The notes beneath the pieces are model-generated. The model was not told the DNA's origin. It was given only the letters and a program-made list of their open reading frames with translations, and did no database searches. Shown piece after piece: positions 34,640 through 42,335 of a stretch of 49,466 nt of DNA. The stretch comes from Chlorogloea sp. CCALA 695 (GTDB taxonomy: Bacteria; Cyanobacteriota; Cyanobacteriia; Cyanobacteriales; Chroococcidiopsidaceae). Within the stretch, counting starts at the first letter, position 1, and the number at the start of each line of letters is the position of its first letter. The translations under genes were made by a program, and so were the position numbers. The stretch is from the NCBI RefSeq assembly GCF_003003885.1, contig NZ_PVWN01000030.1, positions 1 through 49,466 on the forward strand, written 5' to 3'.

Positions 34640-35419
34640 TTACTTTTTAGGATTTATACTGTAGTCAACAATTTGAGTAATTTCTAACCCTGACTGTCTA
34701 GCTGCATAGATAGTTTTATCTAACTCACTTGGCTTGCGTGGCAAAGGAAAACTATCTATGGCTCGAATAGTAATTACTTTATTAAATGGTATACCTTCCC
34801 CCTGATTTTTCTGTCTATTGAAACTTACTAATGTACCGATATAAACAATTTCCCAAACGCCTTCTTCTATTTGCACGGGGCTTGAGATATGTCGAGGTAT
34901 AAGTGAAACTTGGATTTGACCGCTAAATACTCCTGACGGTACAAGTTCTGCTAGATTTATCAAAAAATTACTACGGAAATCACGTTCTTCTGAAAAAGAA
35001 AAAGCTGTCTCCCAGGTTTTTGTAGGAATAACTTTTTTATTATTATTTTGAGTCGGAATTTCTATACCTTTATCTGGCTTAGTTACACTTTCTCCATTTT
35101 CTGTTGTATCTACAATTCCATTCCAACTAAACATTGAAATCATCGTGTTAGAGACAAATCTTTTAATAGTTTTGTCATCTCTTACTAGCGGTGCAACAAA
35201 TCTAGCTGCTGCCGCCGTACCATCACTAAGCTGTACAACAGTCATGCCTTTAACATGGCGGTTAACATTCAAATTCGTGCCTAAATTTATGAATTGAAGA
35301 AAAGTGGATAGTATTGTTCCAATAGCGGTAATAGAAACAGCGATCGCAACGGGAGTAGATGTTATTGTTCCGTAGCTAAGAAGTGGTTTTAATTGAGGTT
35401 TGGATTTAGATTTAAGCAT
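34640..35419 (-). CDS. VirB8/TraE-like inner-membrane T4SS protein
   Basis: 259 residues. One N-terminal membrane segment (about 20-45, TSTPVAIAVSITAIGTILST) is followed by a periplasmic domain with a conserved-looking VAPLVRDDKTIKRFV and a C-terminal beta region. This is the bitopic architecture of VirB8/TraE, a scaffold joining VirB10, VirB4 and VirB6. It starts 2 bp downstream of the VirB6-like gene and ends 7 bp before VirB10, so it is translationally close to both. Sequence similarity to VirB8 is weak by eye; the call depends on topology and order. Confidence 0.6.
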   Translation of the reverse strand: MLKSKSKPQLKPLLSYGTITSTPVAIAVSITAIGTILSTFLQFINLGTNLNVNRHVKGMTVVQLSDGTAAAARFVAPLVRDDKTIKRFVSNTMISMFSWNGIVDTTENGESVTKPDKGIEIPTQNNNKKVIPTKTWETAFSFSEERDFRSNFLINLAELVPSGVFSGQIQVSLIPRHISSPVQIEEGVWEIVYIGTLVSFNRQKNQGEGIPFNKVITIRAIDSFPLPRKPSELDKTIYAARQSGLEITQIVDYSINPKK

Positions 35420-35421
35420 AA

Positions 35422-36588
35422 CTATTTAGAACCTTTAATTGCTGCAATTGTTTGTGCATGGCGAATAGAAGTATCTGCTTTTTGTTCCGCACTTGCTGCA
35501 CTACTTTTTCGATTATTTATCGCGTTTCCTACAGAGTTTGAACTAGTACCAAAAACCTGCTGCCCCGCACCTGCTCCTGCTGCCGCTGCTTGACTTACCG
35601 CGCCAAAGATTGCTATGCCACCTCCGGCGGCTAAAGCGGTTGCAAGTAGAGGAGAAATAAGACCAATAAAGAGTAGGAATATCATTGGTTGATTTTGTTC
35701 GGCATTAGAAACAAGCTGACCGCATAAACCAAGAATTATGTTAAAAGAAAGCTTTGCCATTCCTAAACTGAAAAAAGCTTTTAACCAAGTAAAAATTTGT
35801 TTACTCCCGTAAGGAAGTAGAGATGCGCCAACAGCCATTGGTCCTAATAAGGCAGTAAGAAGCATACTGAACTCTACTCCCCACTGGTAGGCATTACATA
35901 AAGCTAATAAAACTACTGTTGCAAACCCAGTAATAGCCGAGCTTAACCCCGCAGAAAGCGCATCTCCTGCACCTGCTATACCGTCCGCCGCTTGCTGAAG
36001 CCAGGTTTTTGGCTCATTCTCCCAATTAGATTCTGAAGGCGGAGTGTTCGCTGATAATTTACTTGATAAAGCTTCAACTTCTTGTTGAGCTTTGTTTAAA
36101 CATTCAACTGATTTTTCTGTACTTCCAGTAAGCGAACGACATTCTTGAAGAGCCGTGTTGACTTTTTGTGTCAAAGCAATATTATTAACTGCTCTTTTAA
36201 AGGATTCATTTAAGTTAGCCTCCGCCGCAGTATATTCAAGAATATCATTATTAACTTCATTGATTGTATCTCTCATTGAGAAAGTTCCAGTCTTTAATAA
36301 AGCACCGTTGTTGAACAAAAGAACTATTACTATAAGAGGCCAAATAAAACTAGCAAATGGTTGAGCCTCATCACCATTAATCCAGTTTTTAGCTAATTCG
36401 ACCATAAAGAAAACTAACGTAGCAACAGCAAACATTTGACCCAAAGAACAAATAGCCGTGTACAGTCCGCCGTTTAGAGTTTGCTGCCAAAGGTCGTTAA
36501 AACTTGCACTTATTAGAGACGAACCTGCCGCAGCATTTTCGATAATATCAGACCCTGAAATTTCTGCGAGAACAAAGGTTTTTAACAT
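35422..36588 (-). CDS. VirB6/TrbL-like multi-pass membrane protein
   Basis: 388 residues with several membrane segments: about 45-66, 78-98, 210-232, 240-262, 275-295 and 300-325. The last is Ala/Gly-rich. An Ala/Gln/Ser-rich cytoplasmic tail follows (QAAAAGAGAGQQVFG). This topology and length fit VirB6/TrbL, the inner-membrane channel component. It lies between the VirB5-like and VirB8-like genes exactly as in the virB order. No specific motif confirms it. Confidence 0.7.
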   Translation of the reverse strand: MLKTFVLAEISGSDIIENAAAGSSLISASFNDLWQQTLNGGLYTAICSLGQMFAVATLVFFMVELAKNWINGDEAQPFASFIWPLIVIVLLFNNGALLKTGTFSMRDTINEVNNDILEYTAAEANLNESFKRAVNNIALTQKVNTALQECRSLTGSTEKSVECLNKAQQEVEALSSKLSANTPPSESNWENEPKTWLQQAADGIAGAGDALSAGLSSAITGFATVVLLALCNAYQWGVEFSMLLTALLGPMAVGASLLPYGSKQIFTWLKAFFSLGMAKLSFNIILGLCGQLVSNAEQNQPMIFLLFIGLISPLLATALAAGGGIAIFGAVSQAAAAGAGAGQQVFGTSSNSVGNAINNRKSSAASAEQKADTSIRHAQTIAAIKGSK

Positions 36589-36687
36589 GGTAAAACTAAC
36601 CAGTTATTAGCTAGAGAAGAAAAACTATTAATTAAATAAAAAGTATTTTTATTTAGGTAGGCTAATTACCTAAATAAGGCTTATTAA

Positions 36688-37428
36688 CTAGGGGTCGGCA
36701 GTAGTTGTGAGATTTAGTCCCCCTGCTAGCTGCAATGTTTCATTATCGTCTCCAAATCTTTTTAAACTCCTCTCAATAGACTCTTTTCGTAGTAGCTCAT
36801 TTGATCGCGCAGCTAGTACATTGTTTTGTGCTATCAGCTTTTTTGTCTCAATTGCAGTGATGGCTGATGTAGAATTAATTCCACCTTGAGCATTGAGTAT
36901 TTCTGCTAAACCTTTAATAGCATCTTGAGAGGAAGTTGCTTGTTGTACAGAATTATTGGTGGTGTTCATAGTTTCTACAGACTGGCTTGCTGCATCAATG
37001 TTGCTTGAATCAATTTCTTGCCCTTGTTCTGATAAAACTCCAGTTGAAGAAGAATAAATAATATTATTTTCAGCTTCTAAAGCAGCATTTTCCGCTCTTA
37101 TTCCTTCTGTACCACCATACTCAGAACTCACTTGGTCTTGATTTAGTAATTCCTGATAGATGTTATCAACAGTAGTACCTATATCTATACCTCCTTTTCC
37201 AGATGCGACGAGATCACCGAAGTTTTCTATCTCAGGAAACTCCTGCTCAATAGCAGCTACAACTTCTGTCACAATGCCTTCAAAAAATCCATTTAATTGT
37301 CCTAATAAATCTTCAAATACACCTAAAATATTAAGAGCATAACTTGGAGTTGTACTTAATAAACTAACAGCAAGAATCGTTGAAACAATTGCTATTTTTT
37401 TCTTAGGAGAGACGAGCGTTAATTTCAT
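36688..37428 (-). CDS. VirB5/TrbJ-like periplasmic protein
   Basis: 246 residues with a clear signal peptide (KKKIAIVSTILAVSLLSTTPSYA, cleavage near residue 32). The mature part is helical with coiled-coil segments (AAIEQEFPEIENFGD, AQNNVLAARSNELLRKE). VirB5-type proteins are minor pilus components with a similar all-helical fold. The assignment is based on export, helical content, size and position between VirB4 and VirB6. A 99-bp gap follows before the VirB6-like gene. Confidence 0.6.
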   Translation of the reverse strand: MKLTLVSPKKKIAIVSTILAVSLLSTTPSYALNILGVFEDLLGQLNGFFEGIVTEVVAAIEQEFPEIENFGDLVASGKGGIDIGTTVDNIYQELLNQDQVSSEYGGTEGIRAENAALEAENNIIYSSSTGVLSEQGQEIDSSNIDAASQSVETMNTTNNSVQQATSSQDAIKGLAEILNAQGGINSTSAITAIETKKLIAQNNVLAARSNELLRKESIERSLKRFGDDNETLQLAGGLNLTTTADP

Positions 37429-37463
37429 AATTTAGTACCTATTCAAATTAATAAAATAGTTAT

Positions 37464-40352
37464 TCAAGCTGCCGATTGGTTTGAAATAACTGGGGATTTT
37501 TCTGATAGAGATGCTTTAGCTAGATTTTTTTGTTCTAAGCTTTGACTAAAAACTATCGCTCTAGCATTGTTTTCTTCCACCAATTCTTTAGCTTCGGCAT
37601 TCAGCTTATTCTGAGAAAGTAAGTAAACGTAAGCTTCCGAAAATCTCACCATTCCTAACATTAAATTATCAGCATATTTCTTAAGAAATAAAGTGCGTAG
37701 TTCTTGCTCATCTGTGTTGTTTGCTACAGCAGCGAGTAAACAGTAAGACGGGTAATATCTACAGAAAGTTAATTTACTATTGTCATCAAGTAACCACTGA
37801 GAATAAATGCTTTCTTTTTTAGGATAAAAGGCTTCTGTTGAGTTGCGTGAAATAACTTCATAGGGGTATTTAAACCTATTAATAAAAGGATCGACCGCCG
37901 CAGATTGAATACGCCCAATCAGTCGGGTCGTCATGTTAGCAAAAATTTTAGATCCCGCTTTACTTTGATAAATACTTTCTGGCTCTTGGGCAGATAAAAT
38001 TACTCGAATGCCAGCTTTAGCACCGTTAGCACACAATCGACTAACTAAGTCCGCTATGCTTTCAAAATTAAATAAGATGGGTGCTTCATCTAAAAAAAAT
38101 ATTGAGACTTTAAACGATAAAGCTCTACGCAATGCCGCAGCATAGGCACTCAGAGCAAGAATAGCCGCATCTCCTTCACTGCCCAAGGAGCGCAAAGCAA
38201 AAACTATAAGTAAGGCATTGGCTCTAAAACTAGAGGGTTTAGAAATTGATTGTCCAACTCTTGAATTTAACCAAAACTTTAATCGCAATCTAATTTGGTC
38301 GAGGGCATCTAGTATACTTTTGCTATTGTCGCTGATGGACTCTAAATTAATAAATCCAGGAGAACAGAAATTGTAAAAATCATTTAAAGTTGGGCTGTCT
38401 TGCCATTCTGGTGTACCAATCCCTTTATCTAAAGCATTTCTATAACGAACTTTAATATCTTGGTCGTTAAAAAATGTCTCTAGAGTAATTGTAATAATAC
38501 TTTCAATATTTGAAACCATCATTGCATTAATTCCGACAGGGTTAGTTCCTAAAACCATCATAATTAATGTAGATTTTAAGAAGTCCTTAAAATCTGTCAT
38601 TCGTTCTTTGATAACCGAGCTTTCAAATCCTCTTAGATCCGGCAACTCAAATAAATTATTAAATTCCTTACTGATGTCAAAGTAAGCTCCTTCGCTCCCC
38701 ATATTATTTGTAAAGTCAGTAAAGGTACTTGTACCGTCGGGTTTTGGATAATCTATCGCAATTACAGGAATGCCTTGGGCTAAAGCTGGAGTTAGTATAC
38801 CTGCAACCAATACAGACTTACCCGATCTTGTTGTGCCAAAAACTGCAAGATTTTTGTGTTGCTTATACAAGTCAAGGTATACAGGAGTTCCCCCTTCTTC
38901 GGCAATTAATTCAAACCCAGACTTGTCTCCCGTAGCTGTTTTTACTAAAGGCATAAGCCCCAACGCTTCGGAAGAAAAGTAGGGCAAGCGGCGGTTGAAG
39001 GGTTTTGTTAATAGTTTTTCCCAAACAATCGGACTGCATTGCAACCATGTTTTCCAGGCATACTCAGTTTCCCTGTAAACAACAGCAGGACGCAAAAAAG
39101 AACTAGCTAGGTATTGACAAGCTTCATCAAGCTGGCGGCGGTTATCTCGGTGGATACAAAACACGACAGCAGTATAAATAGGTAAACTGCCTCGAAAAAT
39201 AGTTTCTTGGGCTTTGACACCTTCTTCGATATTCATATTGGCTTTGACATCAATAGATCCACCTCTTACTGATATGGCACTAGAAGTTATGGATTGCTTG
39301 GTAATTCTTTGCAAAGCTGTTTTTGCTAGTCCTTGATTGGCTTTTGATAACTGGCAAAATATTTCTGTGTCGGTGATTTGTTCTTTGGCAATTACTGCCC
39401 AAAGGTAACGAATTTGAGCAAGTTCATCAATCCATCCTTGAGGCTTTTCGCCAAACTGAAGAACGCCAATGTACTTGTCTTGAAGTTTTACCCAACTACG
39501 ATCTAAAAAAGGAACAGATTTTTCATTTTCCATCAAATGATGGCGAATGTGAAAATCGCTGGTTTGGTCTTCAGCTATTGTGCTGTAGTCTAATTTGATA
39601 GGGTTAGGGATATTGGGCGCGTCACTACGATTAAATTGACTCCAAAGCACTGACCATATCTCTTTACTGGTTAAAGCTTGTACAGAAAGCCCCATTGAAT
39701 TAGTGAAAAGCTGTTCCCACCTTTGAAACCCAGAATTAAAACTTTCCCGCAAAACTGTTTCTACTCTTTCCTGGCGCAGAGAGTGAATCTGCCCAGTAAA
39801 TTGAAACCAAGTAGTTTGCAATTGTTTAATAACTTTTTCGATTGCGTCAGTGCTACGGCTGTCTTCTGAAGCTACTGCGCTGTAAGTACACCATAAACGG
39901 AGAAATTTGTTTTTACGAAGCCCTGCTTTTGTAAGATTTCTTATTCGCAGCCGTTCGGATCTAATTAATAGACTCAACTGAGGCAACTTGCATTGATCTT
40001 CAATTTCTTTTAATTCTCGCTGACGCACAAAATCATCAGTAAAAGAACCAAGGTGGATAGTGAGAAGCTCACCTTCGGGAAGCTCTTTTAGACCACTTTC
40101 AATATTTTCGAGAATGGGAAATATTTGTTCTTCAGGAAGTGACGGGTGCAATCCCTGAGCGTCAAAGCAAAACTTCACTTGAATGTCTTGGTTTTTTTGT
40201 AAAATAACTGCACCTATATCAGTGCGGTTGCCTAAAGAAATACTAGCTATTCCAGCTACATGGGTAATGTCCTCGAAAGGAGTGAGATTTTTGACAACAC
40301 TGATTTGGCTAGTGTCAAGAGACTTTTTTCCGATTTTTTCTTTTACTGCCAT
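37464..40352 (-). CDS. virB4: VirB4/TraC-like T4SS assembly ATPase
   Basis: 962 residues. Walker A FGTTRSGKS includes Lys512. IDYPKPDG follows about 25 residues later. Walker B is FFLDEAPIL (Asp755-Glu756), followed by the ANGAKAGIRVILSAQEPESIYQS motif. VirB4 proteins are the largest and most conserved T4SS ATPases and drive pilus biogenesis and substrate entry. The N-terminal 450 residues are the usual variable CagE/TraC-like region. A short gene just upstream (40373-40558) repeats the first part of this N-terminus. No VirB11 homologue is present in the window. Confidence 0.9.
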   Translation of the reverse strand: MAVKEKIGKKSLDTSQISVVKNLTPFEDITHVAGIASISLGNRTDIGAVILQKNQDIQVKFCFDAQGLHPSLPEEQIFPILENIESGLKELPEGELLTIHLGSFTDDFVRQRELKEIEDQCKLPQLSLLIRSERLRIRNLTKAGLRKNKFLRLWCTYSAVASEDSRSTDAIEKVIKQLQTTWFQFTGQIHSLRQERVETVLRESFNSGFQRWEQLFTNSMGLSVQALTSKEIWSVLWSQFNRSDAPNIPNPIKLDYSTIAEDQTSDFHIRHHLMENEKSVPFLDRSWVKLQDKYIGVLQFGEKPQGWIDELAQIRYLWAVIAKEQITDTEIFCQLSKANQGLAKTALQRITKQSITSSAISVRGGSIDVKANMNIEEGVKAQETIFRGSLPIYTAVVFCIHRDNRRQLDEACQYLASSFLRPAVVYRETEYAWKTWLQCSPIVWEKLLTKPFNRRLPYFSSEALGLMPLVKTATGDKSGFELIAEEGGTPVYLDLYKQHKNLAVFGTTRSGKSVLVAGILTPALAQGIPVIAIDYPKPDGTSTFTDFTNNMGSEGAYFDISKEFNNLFELPDLRGFESSVIKERMTDFKDFLKSTLIMMVLGTNPVGINAMMVSNIESIITITLETFFNDQDIKVRYRNALDKGIGTPEWQDSPTLNDFYNFCSPGFINLESISDNSKSILDALDQIRLRLKFWLNSRVGQSISKPSSFRANALLIVFALRSLGSEGDAAILALSAYAAALRRALSFKVSIFFLDEAPILFNFESIADLVSRLCANGAKAGIRVILSAQEPESIYQSKAGSKIFANMTTRLIGRIQSAAVDPFINRFKYPYEVISRNSTEAFYPKKESIYSQWLLDDNSKLTFCRYYPSYCLLAAVANNTDEQELRTLFLKKYADNLMLGMVRFSEAYVYLLSQNKLNAEAKELVEENNARAIVFSQSLEQKNLAKASLSEKSPVISNQSAA

Positions 40353-40372
40353 AGTTATTATTTTTATGGGGT

Positions 40373-40558
40373 TTACATTAACTCGGCATAGTCTTTGAGA
40401 ATAATTTTGCTCTCGAAGTCAAAGTAATTCGGTATTACTCCAGGAAAACTTTGAATATCAAGAATTTTGGCATAGCAATCAAGGCTTTCAAAGGGCGTAG
40501 GATTGTTAACAACACTTATTTGATGTATGTCAAGAGAGGTTTCTAGCTTTCTTTTCAT
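40373..40558 (-). CDS. Mini-paralogue of the VirB4 N-terminus, 61 aa
   Basis: 61 residues from the ATG at 40558. Its first 25 residues parallel the VirB4 start: (K/T)SLD-(T)xQISVV-N-TPFE in both, e.g. HQISVVNNPTPFESL here against SQISVVKNLTPFEDI in VirB4. The rest diverges. It ends 20 bp before the VirB4 ATG and overlaps the tail of the VirB3-like gene by 29 bp. It may be a partial tandem duplication or a small regulator that mimics the VirB4 N-terminus. A longer frame upstream (from 40654) would start inside the VirB3-like gene and is less likely. Confidence 0.5.
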   Translation of the reverse strand: MKRKLETSLDIHQISVVNNPTPFESLDCYAKILDIQSFPGVIPNYFDFESKIILKDYAELM

Positions 40559-40883
40559 TGCGGTTTTTAAGACGTTTCTTTCGCTCAGGAGATGGAGGAT
40601 TTGTAAAGGAAATAAAAGGTTTATAACCGCGAGTAACGCGAGGAGTACCAACAAACTTGCCTAAAAAACTTTTGTTAGAAGATACAACCCACCAGGTTGC
40701 CACTGCCCAAGCAGCAACGATTCCAGTTACTAACCAAGATGCTTGCAAACCTTCTTTAACAACCATGTAAGAAATAAGTAAAATCGCTGCCCACGGGATG
40801 ATTTGATCGGCGGGGAAGGGACCGAGGCGGGGTTGAGTACCTAAGATGCGGTTAACTGTACGTAATTGTCTACTTCTCGGCAT
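40530..40883 (-). CDS. VirB3/TraL-like small membrane protein
   Basis: 117 residues. A short N-terminus (RTVNRILGTQPRLGPFPADQ) is followed by two adjacent membrane segments (about 29-46 and 48-67) and a basic C-terminal tail. This is the usual VirB3/TraL arrangement: a hairpin inner-membrane protein associated with VirB4. It lies between the VirB2-like gene and the VirB4 gene, and the tail overlaps the mini-paralogue. Similarity is by topology and order only. Confidence 0.6.
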   Translation of the reverse strand: MPRSRQLRTVNRILGTQPRLGPFPADQIIPWAAILLISYMVVKEGLQASWLVTGIVAAWAVATWWVVSSNKSFLGKFVGTPRVTRGYKPFISFTNPPSPERKKRLKNRNEKKARNLS

Positions 40884-40922
40884 TTCTGCACATTTTGATT
40901 TTGCGGGATTCGCATCAATGAC

Positions 40923-41519
40923 TTAAGGTGCAGCAACTCCAGTTACTAAGCCAGCTAATATATCGCCAATTACTACGGTAACTGCAATAATAATTGGCGT
41001 ACGTGCTAAAATTTGCCAGTCTTCATCGTTCCTTGCTCCTTGTACTACTCTAACTAAACTAATGGCAAGGTAAATAAGGAATAAACCACGTAAGATGCCA
41101 AAAATAAAGCCAATTACACTTGGGTCGATATTGGGAAAATAAGTTTGGTTTTCAAAGAAAGTTTCAGCATTATTCATGAACTGAGCATGAGCAGGAGCAA
41201 CTGCCATATCTAACAGAAATAACAACCCTACTATGCAAAATAAAATGTGAAATACATTTACGCCGTATTTACGCTGCAATTTATTGAAGTTATTAAAAAG
41301 CGCATTTGTTTGTTTTGGCAGCATTATTGAGATCGCTGTACCAAAAACTAAAGAAGCTAAAAACATATTGTGAAGCGAAATGTCACAGATCATCAGACCT
41401 GTGCCTGCAACCATCATGCCTGTCAGGGTTGTGTTTTCCTTCCAATTACGCTTGCGACCATTAGAACAATCGTAAACGCGATCGCTCTGTAAAGCGTCGA
41501 ATCTGCTCTGAGTTTTCAT
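40923..41519 (-). CDS. VirB2/TrbC-like pilin subunit precursor
   Basis: 198 residues. Following an atypically long N-terminal part with two membrane segments (about 32-68), a third hydrophobic stretch ends in a signal-peptidase-like site (AVAPAHA, cleavage near 112). After it come NNAETFFENQTYFPN and two more membrane segments (about 134-158 and 170-195), which is the layout of a VirB2-family pilin. Gene order (first of the virB string) agrees. The extra N-terminal segments are unusual for VirB2, so processing could differ. Confidence 0.62.
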   Translation of the reverse strand: MKTQSRFDALQSDRVYDCSNGRKRNWKENTTLTGMMVAGTGLMICDISLHNMFLASLVFGTAISIMLPKQTNALFNNFNKLQRKYGVNVFHILFCIVGLLFLLDMAVAPAHAQFMNNAETFFENQTYFPNIDPSVIGFIFGILRGLFLIYLAISLVRVVQGARNDEDWQILARTPIIIAVTVVIGDILAGLVTGVAAP

Positions 41520-41553
41520 AGGTATTAATTGTGAATGAAGTGAATGCCGTACC

Positions 41554-41612
41554 GTGTCAAAAAATTGAAGCAGGCAAAAAATAATTAGTTTTTAAATTCC
41601 TGCTTTTGACAC
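41554..41612. promoter_or_regulatory. Interrupted inverted repeat upstream of the VirB2-like gene
   Basis: GTGTCAAAA with GCAGG nearby (41554-41562, 41570-41574) is mirrored by CCTGC-TTTTGACAC (41599-41612). It lies 35 bp upstream of the first T4SS gene on the minus strand, so it could be the operator or promoter of the long T4SS operon. The rest of the 317-bp gap (41520-41836) is AT-rich and holds the hairpin below; I see no gene there. Confidence 0.3.
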
Positions 41613-41777
41613 ACATTCTACGAGTTAAATTCTAAGGAAGTCAATTGATAATTTTCCACTTTTTCCCAGCAAATAATAGGCTATTTTTCAGTAAAAAATC
41701 TATTGACAAGCTCTATTAGTAGAAAAGTAGTTTATTTATTAACCGTTCAATTTTTAATGAGATCGCAACTTTACAGT

Positions 41778-41819
41778 AGTCACCCCCATTCCTTTTAACA
41801 GAAAGGAATGGGGGTGACT
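41778..41819. terminator. Perfect 18-bp hairpin closing the TpsB-AAA-DUF192 unit
   Basis: AGTCACCCCCATTCCTTT (41778-41795), a 6-nt loop, and its exact complement (41802-41819). It is GC-rich and very stable, 17 bp beyond the DUF192 stop codon on the minus strand, but has no T-run. The position suggests a transcription stop or mRNA 3'-end protector separating two operons. A small palindromic mobile repeat cannot be excluded. Confidence 0.55.
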
Positions 41820-41836
41820 GCTTGAGAGCAAATATC

Positions 41837-42331
41837 TTAGTAGGTAAATTTTATTTTTTGATTTAAGTAGAGCTTTAAGCTTTTACTACTACCTGCGGGT
41901 AATTCAATAATGCGATCAACAGGATAAATTGAATCGTACTTAGGGCAAATCTTAGTTTTACATGGAGGAACTGCTTCGATAATATTTTTTATGACTCCGT
42001 TAGACAAAAACACCATGTCCAGAGAAATATAGGTGTCTTTCATCCACAACTTGATAATTTCCTTCTCTTTAAGTACAAACAGCATCCCTGTATTTTCTGG
42101 CAGGGAACGACGAAATTTTAGCCCATGATAGTAGTCTTGAGGCTGCTGTGCGACTTCAAGTTTAACAGCTTGATTATTGCTGTGAAAAGCAGCATTAATA
42201 GGTAAATAGCGAGGTTGACGCTGCAAGTAAACACCAAAGAGTATTAAAAAAACCAGGGTAATACCTGCAATAGGTCCAATAACATTAAAAGCTTTCAAAT
42301 AAAAATCTTCTCTAGATTTATTTTGCATCAC
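41837..42331 (-). CDS. DUF192 family protein, membrane-anchored
   Basis: 164 residues: an N-terminal anchor (about 18-36) and a DUF192 (COG1430) domain, with YYHGLKFRRSLPENTGMLF, IKLWMKDTYISLDMVFL and a final ELPAGSS, the three family signatures. A conserved Cys pair (CKTKIC) lies between. The biochemical role of DUF192 is not established. It starts 4 bp after the AAA ATPase gene and is the last gene of that operon, ahead of the 41778-41819 hairpin. Presence in a mating-linked operon is unusual and may indicate an envelope function. Confidence 0.85.
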   Translation of the reverse strand: MMQNKSREDFYLKAFNVIGPIAGITLVFLILFGVYLQRQPRYLPINAAFHSNNQAVKLEVAQQPQDYYHGLKFRRSLPENTGMLFVLKEKEIIKLWMKDTYISLDMVFLSNGVIKNIIEAVPPCKTKICPKYDSIYPVDRIIELPAGSSKSLKLYLNQKIKFTY

Positions 42332-42335
42332 TTTA

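Noticed and set aside
40559-40654. Longer N-terminus for the VirB4 mini-paralogue
   Set aside because: It would read through the coding region of the VirB3-like gene. The ATG at 40558 gives alignment with the VirB4 start.
41690-41760. AT-rich segment as replication origin
   Set aside because: It contains no iterons or initiator gene nearby, and AT-richness alone is common here.
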